Origin: Fidelibacterota bacterium
GTDB taxonomy: Bacteria > Marinisomatota > Marinisomatia > Marinisomatales > UBA1611
Length of the DNA: 34,685 nt
NCBI GenBank assembly: GCA_002718285.1
Contig: PBAR01000020.1
Span: forward strand, 36,165 to 70,849
Direction of reading: 5' to 3'
A program made the position numbers and the translations under genes. Under the pieces are notes generated by a model. That model was not told where the DNA came from, ran no database searches, and was given only the letters and a program-made list of their open reading frames with translations. Every line of letters starts with the position of its first letter. The stretch's first letter is position 1. Positions 7,839 through 16,626 of this stretch are shown piece after piece.

Positions 7839-8777
7839 ATGAATATTCTAGAAGTTGATCAAAAACAATATAATAGTATATTAAAGAGTCCATTTTCTAT
7901 TTTTGAAACAACAGGGTTTTGTGAACTAAATAGATACAAGGTTGATGATATTAAATACCTAATATTTAATGATAGTAAAAATAGATTAGGATTAATTATT
8001 GGAATTAATGAAAAAGTTGCCCGAGTACCTTTTTCTGCACCATTCGGTTTTTTCAGTAAAATAACTGAAAACAATAGAATTGGTATTTATTATGAGGCAT
8101 TACATAAACTAATAAAGTGGTGTAAACAGCAAGGGTTTGCTAAACTAATTTTTAGTTTGCCTCCACATTTTTATTCTCCTTCAGATCTAACGATGGTATA
8201 TAATGCATTGCATTCTACTGGATTTAAAATAGAGCAAATTGAAGTTAATTATGAATATTATTTACAAAATTTCAAAGACGATTATGAAATGTCCATAAAA
8301 CCAAAACCACGACAAAAATTTAGAGCTTCGATAAGAAATAAATTAACTTTTCATAAAACTGATGATATTTCAATTGCTTATGATATAATAAAAAAAAACC
8401 GAGAAGAAAGAGAGTTTCCACTTCGTTTAACAATTGATGATATAAAAATAACATCTAATATCATAAGTATTGACATTTTCATTGTTAAAGACAAATATGG
8501 TCAACCAGTTTCATCAGCATTTATTTTCAAAATTACAGATTCTATAGTGAGAGTAATATATTGGGGCAGTCTAAATAGTGCTAAAATATTAAGACCTATG
8601 AATTTCTTATCATTTAATTTATTCAAATATTATAGTAATAGAGATTACACATATTTAGATATTGGACACTCTACCAATAATAGTATCCCCAATTATGGTC
8701 TTTGCGATTTTAAGCAGGGTTTGGGTTGTCAAAGTTCACCCAAATTTGTTTATTCTAAACAATTATTAACTGTTTAA
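7839..8777 (+). CDS. FemAB/GNAT-like acyltransferase
   Basis: The 312-residue product resembles FemAB-type or Acetyltransf_6-like proteins made of two GNAT-like halves. Signs are the opening phrase FSIFETTGFCELN, VPFSAPFGFFS in the first half, and in the second half RQKFRASIRNKL, AFIFKITDSIVRVIYWGS and YLDIGHSTNNS before a short C terminus. Such enzymes transfer acyl or aminoacyl groups from CoA or tRNA to amines. In glycan loci they are often thought to acylate amino sugars. It lies 34 nt after the beta-propeller gene and before the methyltransferase and ketoisomerase genes, so an amino sugar made nearby is a possible acceptor. Donor and acceptor are inference. Confidence 0.65.
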   Translation: MNILEVDQKQYNSILKSPFSIFETTGFCELNRYKVDDIKYLIFNDSKNRLGLIIGINEKVARVPFSAPFGFFSKITENNRIGIYYEALHKLIKWCKQQGFAKLIFSLPPHFYSPSDLTMVYNALHSTGFKIEQIEVNYEYYLQNFKDDYEMSIKPKPRQKFRASIRNKLTFHKTDDISIAYDIIKKNREEREFPLRLTIDDIKITSNIISIDIFIVKDKYGQPVSSAFIFKITDSIVRVIYWGSLNSAKILRPMNFLSFNLFKYYSNRDYTYLDIGHSTNNSIPNYGLCDFKQGLGCQSSPKFVYSKQLLTV

Positions 8778-8836
8778 ATCATTGCCTATTATTGCGGATT
8801 CGAATATTTTATAATTAAGGACTTGGATACATAATT

Positions 8837-9532
8837 ATGAATAATTTAATAGAAGGATATACTGATATTTATACTAATAGGAATATTAAAAACCTATACC
8901 CCGATGAATATATTGTTAGAATTTTTAATGGAATTTATCCAAAATTAGATTTAAAAAGATATGGTTTTCGGGGTAAAAAAATATGCGAAGTTGGCTGTGG
9001 CGATGGTCGTAATCTACAAATGCTATCTCGGCTTGGTTTTGATATTTCAGCTACAGAGATAGGAAATGATATAGTTCAACATATTATGTATGAATTAAAA
9101 AAAATAAAAATTCATTCTAATATCAAAAAAGGTTCGAATAAAAACATACCTTTCAATAATCAAGAATTTGAATTTTTGTTATCTTGGAACTCGTGTTATT
9201 ATATGGAAGAAAGTGAAGAGATATATTTATTTAAGAAGCATGTAATAGAATTTCATAGAGTATTAAAACCTGAGGGGATTCTCATATTATCTATTCCTAT
9301 GAAATCCAATTATATTTTTAATAATGGTATTATTACGAATGGATATATTGAAATAACTAGTGATCCTTATAAAATTAGAAATGGACAAATATTTAAATAT
9401 TTTTTAGATGAACAAGATATTATCAATTGTTTTTCCCCCTATTTTAAAGATTTTAATTTTTCTACTCGAAGAGATTATTGTTTTGGCATTCAAAACGATT
9501 CTTATGTAGTAGTATGCAAGAAAAATAATTGA
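8837..9532 (+). CDS. Class I SAM-dependent methyltransferase
   Basis: This 231-residue protein is a class I methyltransferase. Motif I is ICEVGCGDGRN (Glu51, glycines 53, 55 and 57). The following strand, FDISATEIG, has an acidic residue for the ribose of SAM. The motif IV region reads FLLSWNSCYYM and motif V reads EFHRVLKPEGILILSIP. Length is normal for small-molecule or sugar methyltransferases. It sits immediately before the two sugar ketoisomerase genes (39 nt gap), so O- or N-methylation of the deoxyaminosugar made by them is a reasonable guess. The substrate cannot be confirmed. Confidence 0.88.
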   Translation: MNNLIEGYTDIYTNRNIKNLYPDEYIVRIFNGIYPKLDLKRYGFRGKKICEVGCGDGRNLQMLSRLGFDISATEIGNDIVQHIMYELKKIKIHSNIKKGSNKNIPFNNQEFEFLLSWNSCYYMEESEEIYLFKKHVIEFHRVLKPEGILILSIPMKSNYIFNNGIITNGYIEITSDPYKIRNGQIFKYFLDEQDIINCFSPYFKDFNFSTRRDYCFGIQNDSYVVVCKKNN

Positions 9533-9571
9533 TTTGATACTATTAATCATTAATAATAATAATATTTAAAT

Positions 9572-9994
9572 ATGCAAAATTTTTCTAAAGAATGTAAATC
9601 TAAAATTATTTTTTTTAAAAAAATATTAAACTCTTCAGGAAATCTGACATTTATTGAATCGAATAATCAAATAGATTTTAATATAAATAGAGTATATTGG
9701 ATTTATGATGTTCCTGGTGCAGAAACAAGAGGTGGACATGCTTATAATAAATTACAAGAAGTTATTATTGCTCTTTCAGGAAGTTTTGATTTAATTGTAG
9801 ATGATGGTCTAAGCAAAAAGAAAAAATTTAGACTTAATCGTTCCTATGAAGGTGTGTATATACCTGGTAAGACATGGAGAGAATTGAAAAATTTTTCTAC
9901 TAATGCTGTTGCTTTAGTTTTAGCTTCAAATGAATATAATGAAAATGATTACATTAGGGAATATTCAAAATTTACAAAGTTAGTTAGTATATAA
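9572..9994 (+). CDS. FdtA/QdtA-type sugar 3,4-ketoisomerase-like cupin, first copy, altered active site
   Basis: This 140-residue protein is a WxcM/FdtA-type cupin. Family members isomerise dTDP-4-keto-6-deoxyglucose to the 3-keto sugar, the step before 3-amination. The recognisable core runs from INRVYWIYDVPG through TRGGHAYNKLQE, LSGSFDLIVDDG and TWRELKNFS to LVLASNEYNENDYIR. FdtA enzymes normally have a GGHAH motif in which both histidines are implicated in catalysis. Here His56 is present but the second position is Tyr58. The next gene is a close paralogue with both histidines, and roughly half of aligned core residues match by eye. This copy may therefore be inactive, have another specificity, or pair with its neighbour. 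It carries its own ATG and no frame disruption. Confidence 0.88.
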   Translation: MQNFSKECKSKIIFFKKILNSSGNLTFIESNNQIDFNINRVYWIYDVPGAETRGGHAYNKLQEVIIALSGSFDLIVDDGLSKKKKFRLNRSYEGVYIPGKTWRELKNFSTNAVALVLASNEYNENDYIREYSKFTKLVSI

Positions 9995-10010
9995 ATTTCC
10001 CGTAAATAAA

Positions 10011-10433
10011 TTGAAAACTAAAACAGTTTCAGATTGTCAGATCATTAAACTGCCTCTAATAAAAAGTGATAGAAAAGGTTCAATGACTCCTGTTTATAAC
10101 AACAAACATATACCTTTCCAAATTCAAAGGGTTTATTATTTATATGATATTCCTTCTGGTGCTGAACGAGGTGGACATGCACATAAAGAACTCCAACAAT
10201 TAATAGTTTCAGCTTCAGGGAGTTTCAATGTGGAAGTTAATGATGGCAAGAATAAAATTAAATTTAAATTAGATAGGCCATCATATGGTTTATACTTACC
10301 TCCGATGATATGGAGAGAATTAAAGAATTTTTCCGGCGGCGCAATTTGCCTCGTTTTGGCATCTTTAAAATATGATGAAAATGATTATTTTAGAAATTAT
10401 AAGGAATTTATAAGAAATAAATGGAAAAGTTAA
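10011..10433 (+). CDS. FdtA/QdtA-type dTDP-4-keto-6-deoxyglucose 3,4-ketoisomerase, second copy
   Basis: This 140-residue cupin matches the FdtA/QdtA family, which moves the keto group of dTDP-4-keto-6-deoxy-D-glucose from C4 to C3. Unlike the copy 16 nt upstream it keeps the full active-site motif [11 protein letters not shown] with His56 and His58. The core [31 protein letters not shown] and [13 protein letters not shown] is intact. The start is TTG at 10011; the next in-frame Met is residue 25, inside the conserved domain, so a later start is unlikely. Its 3' end overlaps the DegT aminotransferase gene by 13 nt, the same order as fdtA-fdtB or qdtA-qdtB, which supports a 3-amino-3,6-dideoxyhexose pathway. 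Whether the product is the galacto (Fuc3N) or gluco (Qui3N) form cannot be decided. Confidence 0.9.
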   Translation: MKTKTVSDCQIIKLPLIKSDRKGSMTPVYNNKHIPFQIQRVYYLYDIPSGAERGGHAHKELQQLIVSASGSFNVEVNDGKNKIKFKLDRPSYGLYLPPMIWRELKNFSGGAICLVLASLKYDENDYFRNYKEFIRNKWKS

Positions 10434-11521
10434 TTGTTCCTTTTCTCGAATTAGGTTTAACGTATAAAGAACTAAAAACGGAAATTGATGAGGCAATCCA
10501 ACAGGTATTAGATAGTGGGGAATATATATTAGCTAATGAAGTCGATATATTTGAAAAAGAATTTGCAGAATACTGTGGTGCAAAATACTGTGTTAGTGTG
10601 GGTAGTGGTCTAGATGCGCTTAGGTTGGTTTTACACGCTTGGAATATTGGAAGTGGTGATGAGGTCATAGTCCCTGCTCATACGTTTATTGCTACTTGGT
10701 TGGCAATCTCGCATACTGGAGCAATGCCCATCCCAGTTGATGTTAATGAAAAAACATTTAACATTGATACATCATTGATTGAAAAAGCTATTACAAAAAA
10801 TACAAAAGCAATCATACCAGTTCATTTATATGGACAAATAGCTGATATGGAATCCATTAAGCATATTGCGAATAAATATAATATAAAAGTTTTGGAGGAT
10901 GCAGCACAGGCTCATGGTAGTATGTATAATAAAAAAAAATCTGGAAATATTGGAAATGCTGCAGCATTTAGTTTTTATCCTGGAAAAAATTTGGGTGCAT
11001 ATGGGGATGGAGGTGCAATAACTACAAATAGTTCTGAATTAGCAAAAAAAATAAGATTACTAAGAAATTATGGTTCAATTACAAAATATTCGCATATAAC
11101 AATAGGATTTAATAATCGATTGGATGAATTACAGGCAGCGATACTTAGGGTAAAACTAAAATATCTTGATCGACATAATAGGTTAAGAAGTAAAATAGCA
11201 AATTTCTATTATAATAATATTGATAATGATAAGATAAAATTACCTTATTGGTCTGGCCATTCAGATCATGTTTTTCATTTATTTGTAATTAGAGTAAAAA
11301 AAAGAAACAACCTTCAAGAATTAATGATGAAAAAGGGTTTCCAATCGTTGATTCATTATCCAACTCCACCGCATAAGCAAGATGCGTATAAAAATCTAAA
11401 TAAATTATATTTCCCTATAACTGAGAAGATTAGCAGGGAAGTATTGAGCCTCCCAATAGGACCATTTATAAATATAAATTCGCTCAAAGGTTTGGTAGCT
11501 GTTTTAAATAAATATTCCTAA
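10421..11521 (+). CDS. DegT-family aminotransferase, FdtB/QdtB-like (3-keto-6-deoxyhexose)
   Basis: This 366-residue PLP enzyme is a DegT/DnrJ/EryC1 sugar aminotransferase, most like the FdtB/QdtB/DesV group that aminates C3 of dTDP-3-keto-6-deoxyhexoses. It opens with [15 protein letters not shown], then [25 protein letters not shown], and [19 protein letters not shown] with Lys189 as the PLP lysine. [14 protein letters not shown] is the conserved segment near the dimer interface, and [12 protein letters not shown] is typical of this subgroup. It overlaps the 3' end of the second ketoisomerase gene by 13 nt, and that coupling is the main argument for the 3-amino assignment. It is clearly different from the DegT enzyme at 2119. 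Confidence 0.93.
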   Translation: MEKLIVPFLELGLTYKELKTEIDEAIQQVLDSGEYILANEVDIFEKEFAEYCGAKYCVSVGSGLDALRLVLHAWNIGSGDEVIVPAHTFIATWLAISHTGAMPIPVDVNEKTFNIDTSLIEKAITKNTKAIIPVHLYGQIADMESIKHIANKYNIKVLEDAAQAHGSMYNKKKSGNIGNAAAFSFYPGKNLGAYGDGGAITTNSSELAKKIRLLRNYGSITKYSHITIGFNNRLDELQAAILRVKLKYLDRHNRLRSKIANFYYNNIDNDKIKLPYWSGHSDHVFHLFVIRVKKRNNLQELMMKKGFQSLIHYPTPPHKQDAYKNLNKLYFPITEKISREVLSLPIGPFININSLKGLVAVLNKYS

Positions 11522-12493
11522 ATGTCCAGTTCTATTTCAGTAATAATGACAACTTTTAATCAATTAGATTGCTTAAAAGGTACTATCGAAGGAGTATTAT
11601 CACAAAATTTAGCTTTAATCAAAGAGTTTATCATTGCAGATGATTGCTCAAGCGATGGTTCATCAGATATAATAAAAATTTATCATGAAAAATATCCAGA
11701 TCTTATAAAACCTATATATCGAAAAAAAAACGTAGGTGTTTTAGATAATTTTTACAATGCTCTAAAAGGTTGTAGTGGGGAATATGTATCTCCACTTGGA
11801 GGTGATGATCTTTGGATAGATAATTATAAATTAGAAAAACAATTTTTTTATCTTGAATCAAATAAAGAATATAGTATTATTGGTAGCAACTATATCCAAT
11901 GGTATAAAGGTAGAGAACCAAAATCGTATGGTTTAGCATATCCAATTAATGGTAAAAATAATATTAACACATCTCAATTGATGGTTCATAATCACATTGC
12001 TCTTCAAACATCTATGTTTAGGAGGGAATTTGTTGATTCACTTCCAAGTTTATATAATGGAGAGGATGGGAAGTTAGTATTATATCTATCATCAAAAGGT
12101 AAAGTTTTAATCGATACAAATTTAATCACTACAGTATATGTGATTTCTGGGAAAGGCCTTGCAGCTAGAAACGTAACATACAGTGATAGAGTAAATAATT
12201 TGTTGGTTAAATATAAGAAAGCAAAGTGCTGGAATAATTATTTTGATAAACAATATGATAGAAGTATTTCTAATTTAAAATCTGATATTGTTAGGCATGC
12301 TCTTTTTCTTTCAGTAAAACATTTTAAATTTTTTAAAGCAATAATTTTTTTAAATCAGTGTACCCATAATTCAAAAAGATTTAGAAATAAAATTTTGTTT
12401 CGTTTTACAAAATCCTTATTAAAACCAATTAATTCATATTTAAACAATTTGTTTAATAAAATGTATTTAGCTGCAAAAGAGATACCATATTAG
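11522..12493 (+). CDS. Glycosyltransferase family 2 (GT-A fold)
   Basis: This 323-residue protein is an inverting GT2 glycosyltransferase. The N terminus SVIMTTFNQLDCL is the nucleotide-binding strand, IADDCSSDGS is the usual acidic turn after it, and GGDDLWI with Asp95 and Asp96 stands at the metal-binding DxD-type site. GEDGKLVLYLSSKGKV probably supplies the acceptor-side acidic residues. The C-terminal 100 residues are basic and mixed, and could sit at the membrane surface. The start codon directly follows the stop of the DegT gene with no spacer. It ends the first half of the window; the largest gap (146 nt) comes next. Donor and acceptor are unknown. Confidence 0.92.
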   Translation: MSSSISVIMTTFNQLDCLKGTIEGVLSQNLALIKEFIIADDCSSDGSSDIIKIYHEKYPDLIKPIYRKKNVGVLDNFYNALKGCSGEYVSPLGGDDLWIDNYKLEKQFFYLESNKEYSIIGSNYIQWYKGREPKSYGLAYPINGKNNINTSQLMVHNHIALQTSMFRREFVDSLPSLYNGEDGKLVLYLSSKGKVLIDTNLITTVYVISGKGLAARNVTYSDRVNNLLVKYKKAKCWNNYFDKQYDRSISNLKSDIVRHALFLSVKHFKFFKAIIFLNQCTHNSKRFRNKILFRFTKSLLKPINSYLNNLFNKMYLAAKEIPY

Positions 12494-12639
12494 ATATAGG
12501 TTTTATTTATAATTAAAATAGTTATCTCAACTATCCTAATTTTTTTTAAAGATTTATTTAATTATGTATTCAATTGTACATTATTTACCATTTTAATTTG
12601 TGTTATTTTCAAAAATTTTATAAAAAATATTTATAGTTA
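12494..12639 (+). other. Largest intergenic gap (146 nt), no gene seen
   Basis: This is the longest non-coding stretch in the window, almost entirely A/T. It contains a short stem-loop followed by a T-run (12518-12547, listed separately) and several TATAAT-like strings that are not meaningful at this composition. It separates the loosely spaced first half of the locus from the tightly packed second half, so it is the most likely place for an internal terminator or promoter. Confidence 0.5.
12518..12547 (+). terminator. Weak candidate intrinsic terminator or attenuator
   Basis: ATAGTT (12518-12523) and AACTAT (12529-12534) are exact reverse complements around the 5-nt loop ATCTC. A run of eight T begins at 12540, five bases after the stem. 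The stem has only two G-C pairs, so it would be unstable. It is placed correctly, 25 nt after the stop of the GT2 gene, but chance is a fair alternative in such A/T-rich DNA. Confidence 0.25.
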
Positions 12640-14502
12640 ATGTGTGGAATTTTAGGAGAATTATCTTACGATAGCAGATTAATATCTTCAGATAGGTTTT
12701 CAAATTTATTAGCTTTATCATCATCAAGGGGTCCTGATGAAACTAGAGTTGAAACTGTTGCTGAGAATCTTCGTTTTGGTTTTAATCGTTTATCTATTTT
12801 GGATTTAAGTAGCCGTGCTTCTCAACCAATGTGGACTCCATCAGGTCGATATTTAATTGTATTCAATGGAGAGATTTATAATCATTTTGAATTACGAAAT
12901 AAATTATTTAAAAAAGGAAAAAAGTTAAAAAGTAATGGTGATTCTGCAACTTTAGCAGGATGCCTTGATGAGTGGGGTATCCAAAATACTGTTCAACAGT
13001 TAGATGGTATGTTTGCTATAGGAATTTGGGATAAGATTAAAAGTCGCCTATCATTAGTGAGAGATTTTGCTGGAATAAAACCATTATATTATGGTTGGAA
13101 TGGGAAAACTGTTGTTTTCGCTAGTCAATATAACCAGATATCAAGACACCCTGTTTTTAACAATGAAAGAATTAATCATAAAGTACTTAAACTTTATTTA
13201 ATCCAGCATTTTGTTCCTCCTCCTTTTGGACTTATTGAGAATACCCATTCGGTATACCCAGGAGAAATCATTAGTTTTGATATAAATGGTAATAAAGATT
13301 CTAATATCTATTGGGATTTCCCTGGTTATAATAAAGCAGTATATGAAGGAAAAAGTGCATTAGAAGATGTTGAAAATGAATTATATTATTCTGTAAAAGC
13401 AGAACTTATTTCAGATGTTCCATTAGGAGCATTTTTATCTGGTGGAATTGATTCACCTTTAATATGTTTTAATGCTTGCAAACATTTTTTTAAAAATTTT
13501 TCCACATTTTCAATAGGATCAGATAGTTACATTCATGATGAATCATTGCTTTCTGAACTGTTTGCAGAATATCTTGGAACAAAGCATCACTCTATAAAAA
13601 TGGATGGAAGTAATTCTATTCATGCTCTGAAAGAAGCAGTAGAAGCATCTGGAGAGCCACTTGGCGACTTTTCTCTTCTTCCTACATGGCAAGTAAGTAA
13701 ACTTGCTAAATCAAAAGTTACTGTTGCTTTATCTGGAGATGGTGGAGATGAATTATTTTTTGGTTATGATCGTTTTCAATCAATTGCAAAGAATAATTGG
13801 CTATGGTTCTATCCATATATTATTCGTTACCTGATTAGAGGAATGGATAGAATGGTTTTCAATGATAAATATGTAAATGAATGTGTGCTTTCAAACACTC
13901 CTGCCGAATCTCAATTTGGTTTACACAGTCGTTTTCCAATAAATTTATTAACCAAGTTGCTTCCAGACCTTACTAGTATTCCTTTACCGAATAACTATAC
14001 TGTATATAAATATAATCATCCTAAGAATATTGATGAACTTCTATATCATATTCGTCGCGCTGAGTTCTATGGAATGCTTCAGAAAACTTTGGCTAAAGTA
14101 GACCGTGCTTCAATGGCACATGGTTTAGAAGTTCGTGTACCTTTTCTAAAAAAAACTATGATTGAGAAAATATTATCTATGGGAATAGCTGTACATCAAC
14201 CAATGAAGATAAGAAAAAAAATTCTTTTTGAACTTTTTGAAAAATCATTTTATGGAATTACTCCTGAAAAAAATAAAAAGGGATTTTCTATTCCTTTAAC
14301 TGTTTGGATAAGAACTGCATTTAAAGATTCTTTTTATGAAATACTTATGGATACAAGGTTTTGTAATTCTTTTGGTATTAAAAAAAGAATTATGGAAAAG
14401 ATGCTTGATGATCATATTTTAGGTCGCAAAGACTTGAAATGGCCTTTATTCACTCTTTACAGTCTGGCAATCTGGAGCAATAGAGGAAGAAACATTGCCT
14501 GA
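12640..14502 (+). CDS. Asparagine synthase (glutamine-hydrolysing) homologue, full length
   Basis: This 620-residue protein has the complete class-B asparagine synthetase layout. The N-terminal glutaminase starts MCGILGEL, so Cys2 would be the nucleophile after Met removal, and also shows SSRGPDET, FNGEIYNH and NGDSATLAG. The ATP-pyrophosphatase synthetase domain has the PP-loop SGGIDS at 267-272 and ALSGDGGDELFFGYDRF further on. In polysaccharide loci such proteins are thought to amidate uronic acid carboxylates rather than make asparagine (WbpS and WbtH are the precedents), and that is the preferred inference here. It follows the largest gap in the window, so a promoter may lie just upstream, and its 3' end overlaps the next GT4 gene by 8 nt. 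Acceptor carboxylate unknown. Confidence 0.93.
   Translation: MCGILGELSYDSRLISSDRFSNLLALSSSRGPDETRVETVAENLRFGFNRLSILDLSSRASQPMWTPSGRYLIVFNGEIYNHFELRNKLFKKGKKLKSNGDSATLAGCLDEWGIQNTVQQLDGMFAIGIWDKIKSRLSLVRDFAGIKPLYYGWNGKTVVFASQYNQISRHPVFNNERINHKVLKLYLIQHFVPPPFGLIENTHSVYPGEIISFDINGNKDSNIYWDFPGYNKAVYEGKSALEDVENELYYSVKAELISDVPLGAFLSGGIDSPLICFNACKHFFKNFSTFSIGSDSYIHDESLLSELFAEYLGTKHHSIKMDGSNSIHALKEAVEASGEPLGDFSLLPTWQVSKLAKSKVTVALSGDGGDELFFGYDRFQSIAKNNWLWFYPYIIRYLIRGMDRMVFNDKYVNECVLSNTPAESQFGLHSRFPINLLTKLLPDLTSIPLPNNYTVYKYNHPKNIDELLYHIRRAEFYGMLQKTLAKVDRASMAHGLEVRVPFLKKTMIEKILSMGIAVHQPMKIRKKILFELFEKSFYGITPEKNKKGFSIPLTVWIRTAFKDSFYEILMDTRFCNSFGIKKRIMEKMLDDHILGRKDLKWPLFTLYSLAIWSNRGRNIA
14483..14488 (+). 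promoter_or_regulatory. Shine-Dalgarno GAGGAA for the TTG-started GT4 gene
   Basis: GAGGAA lies inside the end of the asparagine-synthase gene, with the core GAGG 8 nt before TTG 14495. It supports TTG 14495 over the in-frame TTG at 14507 and shows the ribosome can use a classical site here, although most genes in the window lack one. Confidence 0.55.
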
Positions 14503-15607
14503 CCCATTGAAGATACTTTATACTATCCCAAATTTTGATACTGCAGGCAGTGGTAGGGCATTATTGAATATTGCGAAGAGATTGGATTCAAATCAGTTTG
14601 AGGCCCACATATGTTGTAGCCATAATGGTGGTGAATTATTCAATGAAGTAATAAAGTCGGGGATTCCTGTTCATTTATATAAAACTACATTAGATATGGT
14701 TCCTAGAATTAAGGGTTTTTTAAAATGTATAAAAGTTGCTCGCTATTTACGTACGCTTGATATTGATTTGATTCACTCTTTTCACTATGGTCCTGATTAT
14801 TCTGAACCTCTCGCAGCATTCTTAGCTGGCATCCCTTGGATTTATACAAAAAAAAATATGAATTGGGGTGGACAGTCGAAAAATGGATGGAAACTAAGAT
14901 CCGCTTTGGCAAAATATATTTTGGCGCAAAATAAAGATATGTTAATTAAATTTTTTCTTAATAATAAGAAGGTAGTATTGGTGCCAAGAGGAGTGGATAT
15001 AAAGGAATTTTCTCATAGGCCAAAGGATCCAAAGCTTATGAAAAAGTATCAGATCAGGAGAAAAGAAACAGTTATTCTATCTGTAGCCAATTTGGTTCCA
15101 GTAAAAGGAATTAATATTCTTTTGGATGCTTTTTCAGTGCTTTTTAATAAATATGATACTTTGAAGTTATTAATTGTCGGGGATAAGGATAATGATTATG
15201 GAAGATCCATGGAAGCAAGAATAATTAATTCTAAACTTTCAGAAAAAGTATATTTTGTTGGTAAAGTTGATAATGTAAAAGGATATCTATCTATTGCAGA
15301 TATATTTGTTTTACCAAGTTTGCAAAAAGGAGAGGGATCGCCTGTTGCTCTTCTTGAAGCGATGATTTTTGGTCTTCCAATTATAGGCAGTGATGTCCCA
15401 GGCATAAGGGATATTCTTGAACCTTTCCCAGAAAATATGTTTCCTGCTGGAGATGCTGATAAGCTTACTGAAATCTTAGATAAGAATATAAAAAAAGGAT
15501 TACAAAACCAGTCTAAACTATTTAGATCTCAGATCATGGAGAATTACAGCATAGATAGTGAAGTATTAAAACATCAATTGGTTTATAAACATTGTCTTAT
15601 CCACTAA
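14495..15607 (+). CDS. Glycosyltransferase family 4
   Basis: This 370-residue protein is a GT4 enzyme. The N-terminal part reads LKILYTIPNFDTAGSGRALL, with the glycine-containing acceptor loop, then FHYGPDYSEPLAAFLAG. VPRGVDIKEF marks the linker, and the donor domain begins ILSVANLVPVKGINILLDA. The signature EGSPVALLE gives Glu280-x7-Glu288, followed by GLPIIGSDVPGIRDI. The start is TTG at 14495 with a well placed GAGG; no in-frame ATG occurs in the first 65 codons. It overlaps the asparagine-synthase gene by 8 nt and the next GT2 gene by 16 nt, so all three are probably translated together. Its HWKKG-lacking donor domain sets it apart from the paired GT4 enzymes at 19916 and 21885. Confidence 0.92.
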   Translation: MPDPLKILYTIPNFDTAGSGRALLNIAKRLDSNQFEAHICCSHNGGELFNEVIKSGIPVHLYKTTLDMVPRIKGFLKCIKVARYLRTLDIDLIHSFHYGPDYSEPLAAFLAGIPWIYTKKNMNWGGQSKNGWKLRSALAKYILAQNKDMLIKFFLNNKKVVLVPRGVDIKEFSHRPKDPKLMKKYQIRRKETVILSVANLVPVKGINILLDAFSVLFNKYDTLKLLIVGDKDNDYGRSMEARIINSKLSEKVYFVGKVDNVKGYLSIADIFVLPSLQKGEGSPVALLEAMIFGLPIIGSDVPGIRDILEPFPENMFPAGDADKLTEILDKNIKKGLQNQSKLFRSQIMENYSIDSEVLKHQLVYKHCLIH

Positions 15608-16557
15608 TATCATTAATTATACCAGTATATAATAGCGAGGAATATCTAGAGCGGTGTATCTCATCTATCAATAAACAAAAATATAAAAATATTGAAATAA
15701 TATTTATTGATAATAATTCTATTGATGAGTCAAAAAAAATAATTGATACCTATTGCAAAATTAGAAATAATGTAAAATTACTTTTTTGTAAAAAACAGGG
15801 ACAATCAGCAGCAAGAAACAAAGGAATTGAAGCAGCCCAGGGAGAATATATTTCATTTTTGGATGCTGATGATCAAATTTATCCTGATAAGTACCAGATA
15901 CTTTTAAATGCTTTAAATGAATATCCTAATGCTGGTATGGCCATTGGAAAAACAAAAAAAGTATATGAAAATGGATCAAGCCATAATTTAGATTTAGGTT
16001 CATTAGAATATGGGTTTAATCCATCTCCAAGGCCAGGAATGCTTTGGCTAGAGCAGTTTCAACATCATCCTCATATAAGCTCGAGTTTGATAAAAAAAAA
16101 GATTATATCAACAGATAATTATTTCCCTGAGAATTTACAATATGGAGAGGATATATCTTTTTCAGTAAAAATTGGTTTAACCCAGAACATAGTTCTAGTT
16201 GATAATTTTGTAAGTATTTACAATCGTAATAATAAATCAATAATATCAAGGGCAAATATTTTTATGGATACTAATGAACGTTATATTAAGTTTTATCAAA
16301 AATTTGCATTGCCATATTTTCAAAAAAGAAAGAAAAATGAACCCTATAAATCCGCATTCATTAATGCAGAATATAATTCATTTAAAATATTAGTTAAATT
16401 GATCAAATATGGAAGAAAAATGAATTACTTAAATTTATTGCATAAGCAACATATTACTTATAAAACTAATCTATATCATAAGATTAGGTATTATATTTTC
16501 TATATATTCCCATTCAAATATGCACATTATATATTTACAAAAATCAAACATTTCTAA
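15592..16557 (+). CDS. Glycosyltransferase family 2
   Basis: This 321-residue protein is a typical GT2 enzyme. It begins LISLIIPVYNSEEYLERCI, followed by EIIFIDNNSIDES, GQSAARNKGIEAAQGE and SFLDADDQIYP, where Asp91 and Asp93 form the metal-binding DxD. LQYGEDISFSVKIG is the acceptor-side ED motif. The last 60 residues are rich in Tyr, Phe and Lys and may associate with the membrane. The start is TTG at 15592, inside the previous GT4 gene; the next Met in frame lies about 110 residues later, past the catalytic core. Donor and acceptor are unknown. Confidence 0.93.
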   Translation: MSYPLISLIIPVYNSEEYLERCISSINKQKYKNIEIIFIDNNSIDESKKIIDTYCKIRNNVKLLFCKKQGQSAARNKGIEAAQGEYISFLDADDQIYPDKYQILLNALNEYPNAGMAIGKTKKVYENGSSHNLDLGSLEYGFNPSPRPGMLWLEQFQHHPHISSSLIKKKIISTDNYFPENLQYGEDISFSVKIGLTQNIVLVDNFVSIYNRNNKSIISRANIFMDTNERYIKFYQKFALPYFQKRKKNEPYKSAFINAEYNSFKILVKLIKYGRKMNYLNLLHKQHITYKTNLYHKIRYYIFYIFPFKYAHYIFTKIKHF

Positions 16558-16626
16558 AAGATTATTCTAATAAAAAAAATAATAAAATTAATATTAATTA
16601 AACTTGGCATTGTATCAGAAATAACT

